Source: Bacteroidota bacterium
GTDB taxonomy: Bacteria; Bacteroidota; Bacteroidia; Chitinophagales; Chitinophagaceae
Reading direction: 5' to 3'
Length of the DNA: 64,000 bases
Assembly: GCA_018266575.1 (NCBI GenBank)
Contig: JAFEAE010000001.1
Span: 143,633-207,632 of the forward strand
Numbering within the stretch: position 1 is the first letter of the stretch; the number at the start of each line of letters is the position of its first letter. Made by a program: the position numbers and the translations under genes. The notes under the pieces are model-generated. The model searched no databases. It saw nothing but the letters and a program-made list of their open reading frames with translations, and was not told the DNA's origin. Shown one piece after another: positions 43,432 to 53,365 of this stretch.

Positions 43432-44319
43432 ATGAATACGAACACAAATTTGACTAATGCTGAATTAAATCCGTTGCACTCTCTCGACGAATGGGAAGAC
43501 GATCTCCTGGTTCGGTACCCGGATGCAGATTCCATCGCACAGGGAAAAACGGTTGAAGAATACAGGGACTACGAAAACACGCAAAAAGATAATGTGCGTG
43601 AATTCTATCGTCTCAATCATACCCATCAAACTTATGATTTCGTAATGCAGAAAAGAGAGGAATTTCTGCAGTTCAACAAAAAACAAATGCCCATTTGGGA
43701 TGCCTTTCAATTCCTCAATCAACTGGTAGATGATTCTGATCCTGATACTGACCTCGATCAGTTCCAGCATTTGCTGCAAACATCAGAAGCTATCCGCCGT
43801 GACGGGCATCCTGACTGGATGGTACTTGCAGGTTTATTGCACGACATGGGAAAAGTGCTTTGCCTATTCGGCGAACCACAATGGGCTGTAGTTGGCGATA
43901 CATTTCCTGTAGGTTGCGCTTACTCCGATAAAATTGTTTACCCCGGGTTTTTTAAAAATAACCCAGATTACAGCGACGAACGTTTCACATCAAAATACGG
44001 TGTTTATTCTCCCAATTGTGGATTAAGAAACGTACACATGTCATGGGGGCACGATGAATATATTTATCATATCGCTAAAGATTATTTGCCCGAGCCAGCT
44101 TTGTACATGTTGCGTTACCACTCATTCTACGCACAACATCGTGAAAACGCATACACGCACCTGATGGATGATCATGATCACGAAATGTTCAAATGGGTGA
44201 AATTATTTAACCCTTACGACCTGTATTCAAAAAACCCTACACCACCAGACTGGAACGAGTTAAAGCCTTATTACGAAAACCTTGTTGAAAAATATTTGCC
44301 TTCAACATTGAAGTTTTGA
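43432..44319 (+). CDS. myo-Inositol oxygenase
   Basis: Diiron enzyme that opens myo-inositol with O2 to D-glucuronate. The 295-aa protein has the HD-fold ligands known from mammalian MIOX in order: His in RRDGHPDWM, His-Asp in LLHDMGK, His in MSWGHDEY, His in RYHSFYAQH and Asp in FNPYDLYSK. Substrate-contact segments such as AVVGDTFPVGCAYSD and KYGVYSPNCGL are also intact. MIOX is mainly eukaryotic and sporadic in bacteria, so an ancient transfer is plausible. No other inositol or glucuronate genes adjoin; the divergent LacI gene likely regulates it. Confidence 0.95.
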   Translation: MNTNTNLTNAELNPLHSLDEWEDDLLVRYPDADSIAQGKTVEEYRDYENTQKDNVREFYRLNHTHQTYDFVMQKREEFLQFNKKQMPIWDAFQFLNQLVDDSDPDTDLDQFQHLLQTSEAIRRDGHPDWMVLAGLLHDMGKVLCLFGEPQWAVVGDTFPVGCAYSDKIVYPGFFKNNPDYSDERFTSKYGVYSPNCGLRNVHMSWGHDEYIYHIAKDYLPEPALYMLRYHSFYAQHRENAYTHLMDDHDHEMFKWVKLFNPYDLYSKNPTPPDWNELKPYYENLVEKYLPSTLKF

Positions 44320-44372
44320 TTTCTTTTGTTAATCATTACGTGGAATAAGAGTTTTTTATTTGTTAGTCAACT

Positions 44373-44430
44373 GCCCTGCTACTATTAAGCATCGTTGCCA
44401 CGCTCGCTTGTACGGCAGCAATTCTATGCA
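44373..44430. repeat. Dispersed GCGACGCAACGATG repeat, copy F
   Basis: CTACTATTAAG, CATCGTTGCCACGC, TCGCTTGTACGG and AATTCTATG follow the block order of copy D, but the core is altered (GCCACGC instead of GCGTCGC). Confidence 0.65.
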
Positions 44431-44542
44431 GCACACAGCCGCTGACAAATAAAATGGGTGCAGTTAACAATAAGTTCAAAACAAGAATTTATTTTACGCG
44501 AAAGTTTCAAATAGAAAAACATTGCTGACTGCTGCATTAAAA

Positions 44543-47500
44543 ATGTTACGACAACTGCTGCTTGCGCTTTTTGTTGCTATGCTGTTATTTGCATGCACGC
44601 AAAATGCAAAAGACAATGCAACTTTTTTCAGCCAGGTACCTTCATCATTTTCCCATGTTGCATTCCGCAACGATATTAAAGAAGACGAAAATTATAATAT
44701 CCTCACCTACGAATATTTATACAATGGCGGCGGTGTTGCCGTTGGCGATGTAAACAACGACGGTTTGCCTGATATCATTCTTACAGGCAATATGGTCCCG
44801 AACAAACTCTATCTCAACAAAGGGAATTTTCAGTTTGAAGATGTTACAGATAAATCTGGTGTTGCCGGCCGCTCACGCTGGAAAACAGGAGTTGTAATGG
44901 CCGATGTGAACAGCGATGGCTTGCTTGATATTTATGTTTGTTATTCCGGTCCCGGTTCAGATGACGACAGGAGGAATGAGTTGTATATAAATCAAGGTGT
45001 GCAAAATGGGGTTCCTGTTTTTAAAGAATCTGCAAAAGAATATGGATTAGATGCGCCGGGAACATATACAACCACTGTTGCATTTTTCGACATGGATAAT
45101 GATGGCGACCTCGATATGTTCATGGTGAACCATGCAGACATGTTCTACAACCCGTTTTTCAATACAGAAAAATTACGATCAACACGGAACCCGAAATTCG
45201 GTAATCGATTATACCGCAATGATAACGGGCATTTCACCGATATCAGTGAACAAGCCCATATAGATGGAAGCGGCTTGAATTTTGGGCTAAGCGTCTCCGT
45301 TAGTGACATCAACAACGACGGTTGGGCTGATATTTATGTTACCAACGATTATGATGAACGTGATTTCTTATACCTGAATAATCACGATGGAACTTTCCGC
45401 GAAGTATTAGATAAAGCAGCAGGACATATTTCTGAGTTTGCAATGGGCTCTGATATTGCCGATTATAATAATGACGACAAGCCCGATATCATTACCTTGG
45501 ATATGCTTCCTGAAGATAATCACCGGCAGAAACTATTGCGTGGTGCAGATGCCTATGATAAATATAGCATGCGTTTTGATCATGGCTTCCATCATCAGCA
45601 GATGAGAAATATGCTGCAACTGAATAATGGAAATGATAGCAGCGGGATGCCACTATTCAGTGAAGTAGGACAGATGGCTGGCATTTCAAGCACAGACTGG
45701 AGCTGGTCTCCATTGTTCGCAGATTTTGATAACGACGGGTGGAAAGATGTTTTTATCTCCAACGGAATTTTGCGTGACATCACTAATCTTGACTTCGTTA
45801 AATATACTTCGGGTTATTCTTCGGATTATAAAGAAAAAAATGGCGACAAAGAAGCAATGTGGAAACTGGTTCAGGAAATGCCTTCTACCAAATTGAATGG
45901 GTATTTATTTCATAATAATCATGATCTCACTTTTTCAAATGTTACCAAAGATTGGGGCATTACCAAAAAATCTATTAATAACGGTGTAGCATATGCGGAT
46001 TTAAATAATGACGGTAAACTCGACCTCATCATCAATAACCTTAACGACGAAGCAACGATCTATAAAAATAACGGCGATGTACAAACGCATTCGCACTTTA
46101 TAAAACTCAGGTTGAAAGGCTCAGGGAAAAATACATTTGGCATTGGTGCAAAAGTGTATGTGGAAACAGAACACACAAAGCAAATGCAGGAGCAGTACAC
46201 ATCACGCGGCTTTCAATCTTCCGTTGATCCTGTAATGCATATCGGTTTAGGAAATGACAGTATCATAAAATCAATTATTATCAAATGGCAATCTGGCACT
46301 GAATCGAAACTGGAGGATGTAAAAGCTGATACTACATTGGCTATTGATCAGAATGCTGCAACTGTTGCGCCGGCATCTTTAGCCGCAGAACAAAAAAAGC
46401 AATTTCAGGACATCACCAGAAATTCAGGAATAAACTATATCAATCATCAATCAGCATTTGTTGATTTCAAGATCATGCCATGGCTTCCTTATCAATTATC
46501 GAAAACGGGCCCATGTATTACAAAAGCAGATGTAAATGGTGATGGGTTGGAAGATTTGTTTATCGGCGGGTCATCAGGACAGGAGAGTGCATTATACCTG
46601 CAAACAAAAGACGGAAAATTTTTGCTGTCTTCTAATCAACCTTGGAATGCAGAAAAAGAATTCGCTGTTGCTGATGCTTTATTTTTTGATGCGGACGGGG
46701 ATGGTGATCTTGATCTTTATCTTGTAAGCGGCGGAGCCGATTATCCATTGAACAGCAAAAATTACCAGGACAGGATTTTTGAAAATGATGGTCATGGTAA
46801 TTTTACAAAAATTGATGATGCACTTCCGAAAGAAACAGTAAGTGGCTCATGTGTGCGGGCCGCAGATATTGATCATGATAATTTGCCTGATCTTTTTGTT
46901 GGCGGGTACGTCAAACCGGGTTTATTTCCCGGTGTACCTGAAAGTTTTATTTTAAAAAATAAAAGCACGAAAGGAAAAATAAAATTTGAGAAAGATGTAT
47001 CGCAAACAGATAGCACACTTTCTTATCCCGGAATGGTTGCCGATGCAGTATGGGCAGATATCAATAAAGACGGATGGATGGATCTGGTAGTTGTAGGAAA
47101 ATTTATGCCTATTACTATTTTTGAAAACCATAATGGCAAACTATCTAATGAAACAACAAAATACGGATTGGAAAATACGCAGGGTTGGTGGTGCAGAATA
47201 ACAGCTGCTGATTTCGATAATGATGGCAACACAGATTTTGTGATCGGAAACCTTGGAAACAACAGTCAATTCAAAGCTTCTGCAAAAGAACCGTTAACGA
47301 TCACGTATGCAGATTTCAACAATGATGGGGTAATCGATCCGGTATTGTGTTATTATAACCAGGGGAAAAGTTATCCATATTTAACCCGCGATGAATTGTT
47401 TGACCAGGTACCATCATTACAAAAAAAATTCGGGCGATATGCTGACTATGCTGATGCACAATTATCAGATATTTTTTTCGAAGATCAATTGGCAAAAGCA

Positions 47501-47890
47501 AAAACTGTGGATGTGAAAATGACTCAATCTGTTTTCCTGCGAAATGCCGGCAATAATAAATTCACAATAACAACATTGCCGAACTGCACGCAAATAAGCA
47601 CAACCAATGGAATTGTTGCAGATGATGTTGATGGCGATGGAAATAAGGATATCATCATAGCAGGAAATTTTTATCCGTTCCGTGCACAGCAGGGACCGCT
47701 GGACGCTTCGATGGGAGCGGTTTTGAAAGGAGATAGCAAAGGAAATTTTGTACCGCTTCCCTATTCTCAAACAGGTTTATGCATTCCCGGCGACGTTCGT
47801 AACATTATCAGGATAAAACATGGAAACAGTTTTATTATAATAGCAGCAAAAAATAACGGTGCGATTCAGGTAATTAAAAAAATAAATTAA
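44543..47890 (+). CDS. FG-GAP/VCBS repeat lipoprotein with ASPIC/UnbV domain (CRTAC1-like)
   Basis: A 1,115-aa surface lipoprotein: signal peptide ending in the lipobox LLFAC, with Cys at about residue 18. The body has many FG-GAP/VCBS beta-propeller repeats with calcium-binding loops such as DVNNDGLPDI, DVNSDGLLDI, DMDNDGDLDM and DFDNDGWKDV. An ASPIC/UnbV segment is in the middle (GKNTFGIGAKVYVETEH to IKSIIIKWQSG), and a second propeller follows. Such proteins bind or present glycans in Bacteroidota, but the role is not proven. Start ATG 44543 is preceded by TTAAAA; it lies 15 bases upstream of the ECF sigma gene and may share its transcript. Confidence 0.85.
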   Translation: MLRQLLLALFVAMLLFACTQNAKDNATFFSQVPSSFSHVAFRNDIKEDENYNILTYEYLYNGGGVAVGDVNNDGLPDIILTGNMVPNKLYLNKGNFQFEDVTDKSGVAGRSRWKTGVVMADVNSDGLLDIYVCYSGPGSDDDRRNELYINQGVQNGVPVFKESAKEYGLDAPGTYTTTVAFFDMDNDGDLDMFMVNHADMFYNPFFNTEKLRSTRNPKFGNRLYRNDNGHFTDISEQAHIDGSGLNFGLSVSVSDINNDGWADIYVTNDYDERDFLYLNNHDGTFREVLDKAAGHISEFAMGSDIADYNNDDKPDIITLDMLPEDNHRQKLLRGADAYDKYSMRFDHGFHHQQMRNMLQLNNGNDSSGMPLFSEVGQMAGISSTDWSWSPLFADFDNDGWKDVFISNGILRDITNLDFVKYTSGYSSDYKEKNGDKEAMWKLVQEMPSTKLNGYLFHNNHDLTFSNVTKDWGITKKSINNGVAYADLNNDGKLDLIINNLNDEATIYKNNGDVQTHSHFIKLRLKGSGKNTFGIGAKVYVETEHTKQMQEQYTSRGFQSSVDPVMHIGLGNDSIIKSIIIKWQSGTESKLEDVKADTTLAIDQNAATVAPASLAAEQKKQFQDITRNSGINYINHQSAFVDFKIMPWLPYQLSKTGPCITKADVNGDGLEDLFIGGSSGQESALYLQTKDGKFLLSSNQPWNAEKEFAVADALFFDADGDGDLDLYLVSGGADYPLNSKNYQDRIFENDGHGNFTKIDDALPKETVSGSCVRAADIDHDNLPDLFVGGYVKPGLFPGVPESFILKNKSTKGKIKFEKDVSQTDSTLSYPGMVADAVWADINKDGWMDLVVVGKFMPITIFENHNGKLSNETTKYGLENTQGWWCRITAADFDNDGNTDFVIGNLGNNSQFKASAKEPLTITYADFNNDGVIDPVLCYYNQGKSYPYLTRDELFDQVPSLQKKFGRYADYADAQLSDIFFEDQLAKAKTVDVKMTQSVFLRNAGNNKFTITTLPNCTQISTTNGIVADDVDGDGNKDIIIAGNFYPFRAQQGPLDASMGAVLKGDSKGNFVPLPYSQTGLCIPGDVRNIIRIKHGNSFIIIAAKNNGAIQVIKKIN

Positions 47891-47905
47891 AAGGCGGAAC
47901 AACAA

Positions 47906-48463
47906 ATGCAGACGCTTCTTTATAACATACAACACCGGAATGACGAAAATGCATTTAAAACGTTTTATACGGAAAATGCATTTAAGTTATTTCAGTTTGC
48001 ATTTGCGTATGTGCGTGACAAAGAACTTTCGGAAGAAATAGTGAATGATGTTTTTTTAAAATTATGGCAACACAGGAGCAAGATCAGTGAAATAAAAAAT
48101 ATAAATGTGTATTTATACGTTGCGGTAAAAAATACGGCGCTTAATTGCCTGCGAAAAAATAATGGAAAGCGTTTTGCGGATATCGAAAATATTTCTGCAG
48201 ATCATTTTTATATGAGCCCGGAACAGGAGCAGATTCTTATTACGGACGAATTGAAAAAACGCATTGAAAATTCCATAAACTTATTGCCCGCTAAATGCAA
48301 ACTGATTTTTAAAATGGTCAAGGAAGATGGCTTGACCAATCACGAAGTGGCTTCCATCCTTAATATTTCTTATAAAACGGTTACCACTCAATTAACTATT
48401 GCATTAAAAAAACTTGAGCAACTGCTGCAACCCTCACTCAAGGAATACCGGGTAAAGATCTAA
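47906..48463 (+). CDS. ECF sigma factor, FecI-like
   Basis: A 185-aa RNA polymerase sigma-70 factor of the Bacteroidota PUL type. Region 2 covers about 20-85 (YVRDKELSEEIVNDVFLKLW), region 4 covers 130-178 (LPAKCKLIFKMVKEDGLTNH and EVASILNISYKTVTTQLTIA). It is followed by a FecR anti-sigma gene and a SusC with an STN domain, the standard trans-envelope signalling set in which substrate binding at SusC relieves the anti-sigma. Confidence 0.93.
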   Translation: MQTLLYNIQHRNDENAFKTFYTENAFKLFQFAFAYVRDKELSEEIVNDVFLKLWQHRSKISEIKNINVYLYVAVKNTALNCLRKNNGKRFADIENISADHFYMSPEQEQILITDELKKRIENSINLLPAKCKLIFKMVKEDGLTNHEVASILNISYKTVTTQLTIALKKLEQLLQPSLKEYRVKI

Positions 48464-48625
48464 GTTATCTGTACGATACGTTTGTCATATTTATCTGCGG
48501 TATTTTACTGTAATGCAAAACATAACATACCTTTTTCAAACTTACTTTAAAATTTTTTCAGGAAATAAGGGTTTCCCTTAAGAATAATGCAAATCAGGTG
48601 TGTCCTTAAACCAAGGTATAACTGC

Positions 48626-49726
48626 ATGATCAAATCTCGGATAATAGAGTTATTGTCAAAAAAGGTTGGGAAAAGCGCTTCACAGAGCGAACTGGATGAA
48701 TTGTCGGATCTGCTGGCAAAATATCCCGATTATGCGTACTTGCATGAAATTGTGCTTTCCCTGAAAGGGAGCAAAGATCATTTTGAACCGGATATTCCTA
48801 AAGATGAACTGGTTAGTCATGGTTGGCAATATTTGGCAGAAAAACTGAATGCACAATCGTCGCCTGTAGATGGTTCAGATATAGTCCCCAAAGAAGGTTT
48901 GTTGCGGAAAATAGTTCATGTTATCTCAATGCCTGCCGCAGCTTCGGTTTTGCTTGTTTTGATGGCTGGTGGTTTTTTCTTCTACACAAAATATATCAGT
49001 AAAAACAAACAGGGAAATGATAAGGTCGCAAGTACACACAATGGGGCGACTTCCAAACTGATACTGGCGGATGGAACATTAGTTTGGCTGAATGCAGGAA
49101 GTAAGCTTATTTATCCTGAAAAATTTTCGGGAACACAACGTGAAGTAACCCTCCAGGGGGAAGGTTTTTTTGAAGTGGTAAGAAATGAAAAGATGCCTTT
49201 TCTTGTGCATGCCGGAAAAATTACCGTGAAGGTGCTCGGAACAAAGTTCAATGTAAAGGCGTATAATGAAGACCCCGATATTGAAACTACACTGATCAGC
49301 GGGAAGGTGCAGGTGATGCTGGATAATGACCCTGAAAAGGAGATCATTTTATACCCGCATGAAAAACTAACGGTAACGAATACCCAAAAACAGAAAGGGG
49401 TGGAAAGTGTCGATGTGCAGGAGCAACAAGTGAACAATGAAATGAAATACCAGGTACAGACATTGCCAGCGGCAACAAATGAAAGTTTTGCTGAAACGGC
49501 ATGGATGTCCGACAAACTGATATTTAGCGATGAAAGTTTTGAAAATGTGGCAAGAATGTTAGAAAGGAAGTATGATGTACACATTCGGTTTGACAATGGG
49601 AGATTGAAGGACGAGCATATTACCGGGGCTTTTGAGAAAGAAGATATCCGCCAGATGTTTGATATATTAAAAATGACCACACATTTTAAATATAGTATCG
49701 ACGGAAATAATATCCGGATTTATTAA
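48626..49726 (+). CDS. FecR family anti-sigma factor
   Basis: A 366-aa inner-membrane protein: cytoplasmic N-terminal anti-sigma segment (about 1-90), one transmembrane helix (AAASVLLVLMAGGFFFYT), a periplasmic FecR domain (TSKLILADGTLVWLNAGSKL, REVTLQGEGFFEVVRNEKMP, GTKFNVKAYNED) and a C-terminal DUF4974-type domain (LIFSDESFENVARMLERKYD) that contacts the SusC STN domain. I use ATG 48626 (MIKSRIIELLSKK) rather than an upstream ATG at 48587. It should hold the ECF sigma of the preceding gene. Confidence 0.92.
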   Translation: MIKSRIIELLSKKVGKSASQSELDELSDLLAKYPDYAYLHEIVLSLKGSKDHFEPDIPKDELVSHGWQYLAEKLNAQSSPVDGSDIVPKEGLLRKIVHVISMPAAASVLLVLMAGGFFFYTKYISKNKQGNDKVASTHNGATSKLILADGTLVWLNAGSKLIYPEKFSGTQREVTLQGEGFFEVVRNEKMPFLVHAGKITVKVLGTKFNVKAYNEDPDIETTLISGKVQVMLDNDPEKEIILYPHEKLTVTNTQKQKGVESVDVQEQQVNNEMKYQVQTLPAATNESFAETAWMSDKLIFSDESFENVARMLERKYDVHIRFDNGRLKDEHITGAFEKEDIRQMFDILKMTTHFKYSIDGNNIRIY

Positions 49727-49810
49727 AACCATATACTGATTTTTTAAAAGTTTAAAACAATCGTATGAAACCTAAAAATATTTTTTCAGATTCATAATCT
49801 CATAAAATAA

Positions 49811-49838
49811 AAAGAGAAGAGGTGGCTCTCTTCTCTTT
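49811..49838 (+). promoter_or_regulatory. Perfect 11-bp hairpin in the SusC leader
   Basis: AAAGAGAAGAG-GTGGCT-CTCTTCTCTTT, 72 bases before the SusC ATG and 85 after the FecR stop. There is no T-run behind it, so it is more likely an RNA-stabilising or leader structure than a terminator. Confidence 0.55.
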
Positions 49839-49909
49839 GATGAAAAACACAGGAGCGAAGTTCGGTTGAAAACGCTTTGCTCCTATTATTAATCTACCAA
49901 AACAAAATT

Positions 49910-52900
49910 ATGAAGAAATCTAACAAGGCAACCGCCTTGCCCACAAGGCGTGCATGCCTGAAATTTCTGCTGCTTATGAAGCTGAGTTTCATACTGATAT
50001 TTATTACAAGCCTGCATGTTGCTGCAAAAACATATTCGCAGGAAACATTCAGCCTGCATTTTAGCCAGGTTGAAGCACCGAAAATTTTTAATGCCATTCA
50101 AAAGCAAAGCAAGTACCGTTTCTTTTATAACAACGGATACATCAATCAACTCGGGAAAGTCAGTATTGACGTAACCAATTCAGGGCTCGAAAATATTTTG
50201 AACATTGTACTTGCAGGTAAATTCCATTATACCATCAATGATCAGCAGATGGTTATTATCTCCCCAGTAAATAAGGAAGAAACTGTTGACGTTTATGCGG
50301 ATTCAAGCCTAATCAAAGGAAAAGTGCTTGATGAAAACGGAAAGCCATTGAGGGGTGTAACCGTTTCTGTTAAAAATTCAACACGGGCAGTTACTACTGA
50401 TGAGGATGGAAATTTTTCTATCTCGGCTCCGTCCAATGCACAACTCCAGATCAGTTATGTCGGTTATAAAGAACAATTGTTTGCAGTGAAAGGACAACGT
50501 ACATTTTCTATAACACTTCAACCTAATGCAGCAGGGTTAAATGAAGTAGTAGTGGTTGGTTATGGTACGCAGAGGAAACGCGATGTAACAGGATCAATCA
50601 GCCGTGTTAGCGGAGAAGATATCAAGAACCTTCCGGTGAGCAACGCTGCAGAAGCATTGCAGGGAAGGGCAACCGGCGTTGATATTATTCGTGATGATGG
50701 TAGCCCGGGCAGTGTTCCTTCTATACGTATCAGAGGTACAGGAACCATCAACAATTCAGATCCGTTGATTGTGATCGATGGGGTTCCTTCAGGTGGATTG
50801 AATGATGTGAACTCAAATGATATTGCATCTATCGAAATATTAAAAGATGCTTCTGCGTCGGCTATTTACGGATCACGTGCAGCAAACGGTGTAGTGCTGA
50901 TCACTACAAAAAAAGGGAATTATAATGAAGGGTTGAAAACTAACGTCAACCTATACACGGGAAGTGATAAGCCGGTGAAATTTATCAATGTGCTTAATGC
51001 AAGCGACCTCGTTACACTAAAAAATGAAGCATATACAAATGACGGGCTCTCAGTTCCCACAATTTGGAGCGATCCGTATTATGCTACTCAACGCACCAAC
51101 TGGCAAAAAGCATTAATGACATCCGGCAACACACAAAATGCAGATGTTGCTGTTCGCGGGGGTAATGCAACTTCTATTTATAGTCTGTCAGGAAACTATT
51201 TCAACAGCAATGGGATGATCCTAAACTCATATTTCAAAAGATATAGTTTCCGCATCAATTCAGAACATAAAATCGGTAGCCGCATCCGTGTTGGCGAAAA
51301 TGTGTTGTATTCAAACACTAACGGAAATGCACCGAATACCAAATCTTCACAAACAGGCCTGGTTTGGACCGCTATTCGTTTTAACCCGGCATTGCCTGTA
51401 AAAAACCCTGATGGTACGTGGGGAACTTCACAGGCGGATAATCAATTAGGTGATATTAATAATCCTGTTGCAACGGCCAGTGAAACCGATGCTTATAGCA
51501 AAACAGACAGGATATTGGCAAATGCTTATGCAGAAGTTGAGATCATTAAAGGATTGAAGATCCGCGCCAATTATGGTTACGATCATAGTTCTAATGACAA
51601 TTACAGTTTTAGTATTGCAATGCCCAATCAAACCCGCGGCCCATCTATATCTTCATTAGGCCGTGGATTTGGCAAAGGCACCACTTTCCTCGAAGAATAT
51701 TTTCTGACTTATAACAAAACATTCAAGGATGTACATGCGATTACATTAACAGGTGGTTATTCAGCACAGAGTTATAACGGTAATTATTTTAGCGCGTCAA
51801 GAAGCGGATATGCTGATACAAGTAATGATCAGCGTGTGTTGAATCTTGGAAACAATTCCTCTGCAGCAAATGGCGGCGGCAACTATAACGGGCAAGGGTT
51901 GCAATCTTATTTCGTTCGTGCCAACTATGCTTTTGACAATAAATATTTGTTGACCGCAACGATGAGGGCTGATGGTTCCAGCAAGTTTGCTCCTGGAAAA
52001 CGCTGGGGATATTTCCCGGCATTTTCTGCAGGATGGCGTATTTCAGAAGAAAAATTCTTCAAAGATCATGTGAAAGCAATCAACTCTTTAAAAATTACCG
52101 GCGGCTGGGGACAATTGGGTAACCAGAATGTCGGCGACTTTCAATACTTAAGCATTATCAGCAGTGGGGGTGGTGGACAATATGGTTATAATTTCGGAAA
52201 TCCTACAACAAACTACAATGGAGCTTATGTTACCAGTTTGAGTAACCCGAATATTACCTGGGAAAGAGCGGTGATGACCAACCTGAGTGTTGAATTAACA
52301 ACATTGGAAAATCATTTGAATGCAACTGTTACATATTTCAACAAGAATACTTCGGATATGCTGATACCATATCAGTTGGTAGAAACATTCGGGGCGCAAA
52401 CCAGCCTGCCCGATGACCCGGGGTATATTACATTACCGGATTACAATCTTGGAAAATTGAACAACCACGGTATAGAAATAGAATTGAATTATTCGAACAG
52501 TATAGGAAAATTGAGTTATTCATTAGGAGCAAACGGATCTTTTCAAAGCAATAAGATCACGAAATTATACGGCAATTCTGCTTATATCGCGTCTACACCT
52601 TATGGACGTGAGAACGTAGACATTTCGCGTACCTATGAAGGCCAACCTATAGCTTCTTTCTATGGTTTCAAAGCTAACGGGCTCTATCAGACACAAGGAG
52701 ATATTGATAACGACCCGAACATTGCTAATGATCCTAACAAATCTAATATCAAACCCGGCGATGTACGTTTCGTAGATGTTTCCGGCGCTAATGGGAAAAA
52801 AGATGGTGTGATTGATGATAAAGACCGCGTCAACCTTGGCAACCCTAATCCGAAATTTATTTTTGGGTTCCATGGTTCATTCAGCTATCAGCATTTTGAT

Positions 52901-53347
52901 TTGAATTTCAATTTTGCAGGTGCAACAGGTTTCCAGTTGTACAATGCAGACCGCTTATCCGGATTAGATGCAACACAAGTGTATAACTGGTATGCTGAGG
53001 AACTAGGAAGATGGCACGGCCAGGGCACAAGCAACAATATTCCCCGCATGAGTATTGCTAACCTAAATGCTAACTATCGTTCTTCAAGCCTTTGGGTACA
53101 GAACGGGTCGTATGTGTCGTTGAAATCCGCTTCGCTAGGTTACACATTACAGCGCATCAACGTTGGCAGCGTGTTGTTGCCCGAGATAAGAGTGTATGTA
53201 AGTTCCTATAATATTTTTACTATAACCGGATACAAAGGTTATACACCTGAGCTGGGATATAATGGCACCAACCTTCAACGTGGAGTTGACCTGGCACAAT
53301 ATCCGCAAACACGGAATATTACCATTGGGGCAACACTTAATTTCTAG
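49910..53347 (+). CDS. SusC/RagA-like TonB-dependent transporter with STN domain
   Basis: A 1,145-aa outer-membrane channel that imports glycans with SusD. After a signal peptide (LSFILIFITSLHVAAKTYS) come an STN domain (about 45-120, FSLHFSQVEAPKIFNAIQKQ) for sigma/anti-sigma signalling, a carboxypeptidase-like domain (IKGKVLDENGKPLRGVTVSV), the TonB box region and plug (EVVVVGYGTQRKRDVTGSIS; ALQGRATGVDI; RIRGTGTINNSDPLIVIDGV) and a beta barrel ending in GATLNF. Start at ATG 49910 (MKKSNKATALPTRRACLKF). The STN domain ties it to the FecR/ECF genes just upstream. Next gene is SusD, 18 bases on. Confidence 0.96.
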   Translation: MKKSNKATALPTRRACLKFLLLMKLSFILIFITSLHVAAKTYSQETFSLHFSQVEAPKIFNAIQKQSKYRFFYNNGYINQLGKVSIDVTNSGLENILNIVLAGKFHYTINDQQMVIISPVNKEETVDVYADSSLIKGKVLDENGKPLRGVTVSVKNSTRAVTTDEDGNFSISAPSNAQLQISYVGYKEQLFAVKGQRTFSITLQPNAAGLNEVVVVGYGTQRKRDVTGSISRVSGEDIKNLPVSNAAEALQGRATGVDIIRDDGSPGSVPSIRIRGTGTINNSDPLIVIDGVPSGGLNDVNSNDIASIEILKDASASAIYGSRAANGVVLITTKKGNYNEGLKTNVNLYTGSDKPVKFINVLNASDLVTLKNEAYTNDGLSVPTIWSDPYYATQRTNWQKALMTSGNTQNADVAVRGGNATSIYSLSGNYFNSNGMILNSYFKRYSFRINSEHKIGSRIRVGENVLYSNTNGNAPNTKSSQTGLVWTAIRFNPALPVKNPDGTWGTSQADNQLGDINNPVATASETDAYSKTDRILANAYAEVEIIKGLKIRANYGYDHSSNDNYSFSIAMPNQTRGPSISSLGRGFGKGTTFLEEYFLTYNKTFKDVHAITLTGGYSAQSYNGNYFSASRSGYADTSNDQRVLNLGNNSSAANGGGNYNGQGLQSYFVRANYAFDNKYLLTATMRADGSSKFAPGKRWGYFPAFSAGWRISEEKFFKDHVKAINSLKITGGWGQLGNQNVGDFQYLSIISSGGGGQYGYNFGNPTTNYNGAYVTSLSNPNITWERAVMTNLSVELTTLENHLNATVTYFNKNTSDMLIPYQLVETFGAQTSLPDDPGYITLPDYNLGKLNNHGIEIELNYSNSIGKLSYSLGANGSFQSNKITKLYGNSAYIASTPYGRENVDISRTYEGQPIASFYGFKANGLYQTQGDIDNDPNIANDPNKSNIKPGDVRFVDVSGANGKKDGVIDDKDRVNLGNPNPKFIFGFHGSFSYQHFDLNFNFAGATGFQLYNADRLSGLDATQVYNWYAEELGRWHGQGTSNNIPRMSIANLNANYRSSSLWVQNGSYVSLKSASLGYTLQRINVGSVLLPEIRVYVSSYNIFTITGYKGYTPELGYNGTNLQRGVDLAQYPQTRNITIGATLNF

Positions 53348-53365
53348 TTCTTAAAAAAAATTATT

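Noticed and set aside
49111..49680. Minus-strand frame of 189 codons inside the FecR gene
   Set aside because: Low-complexity shadow frame; FecR on the other strand is clear.
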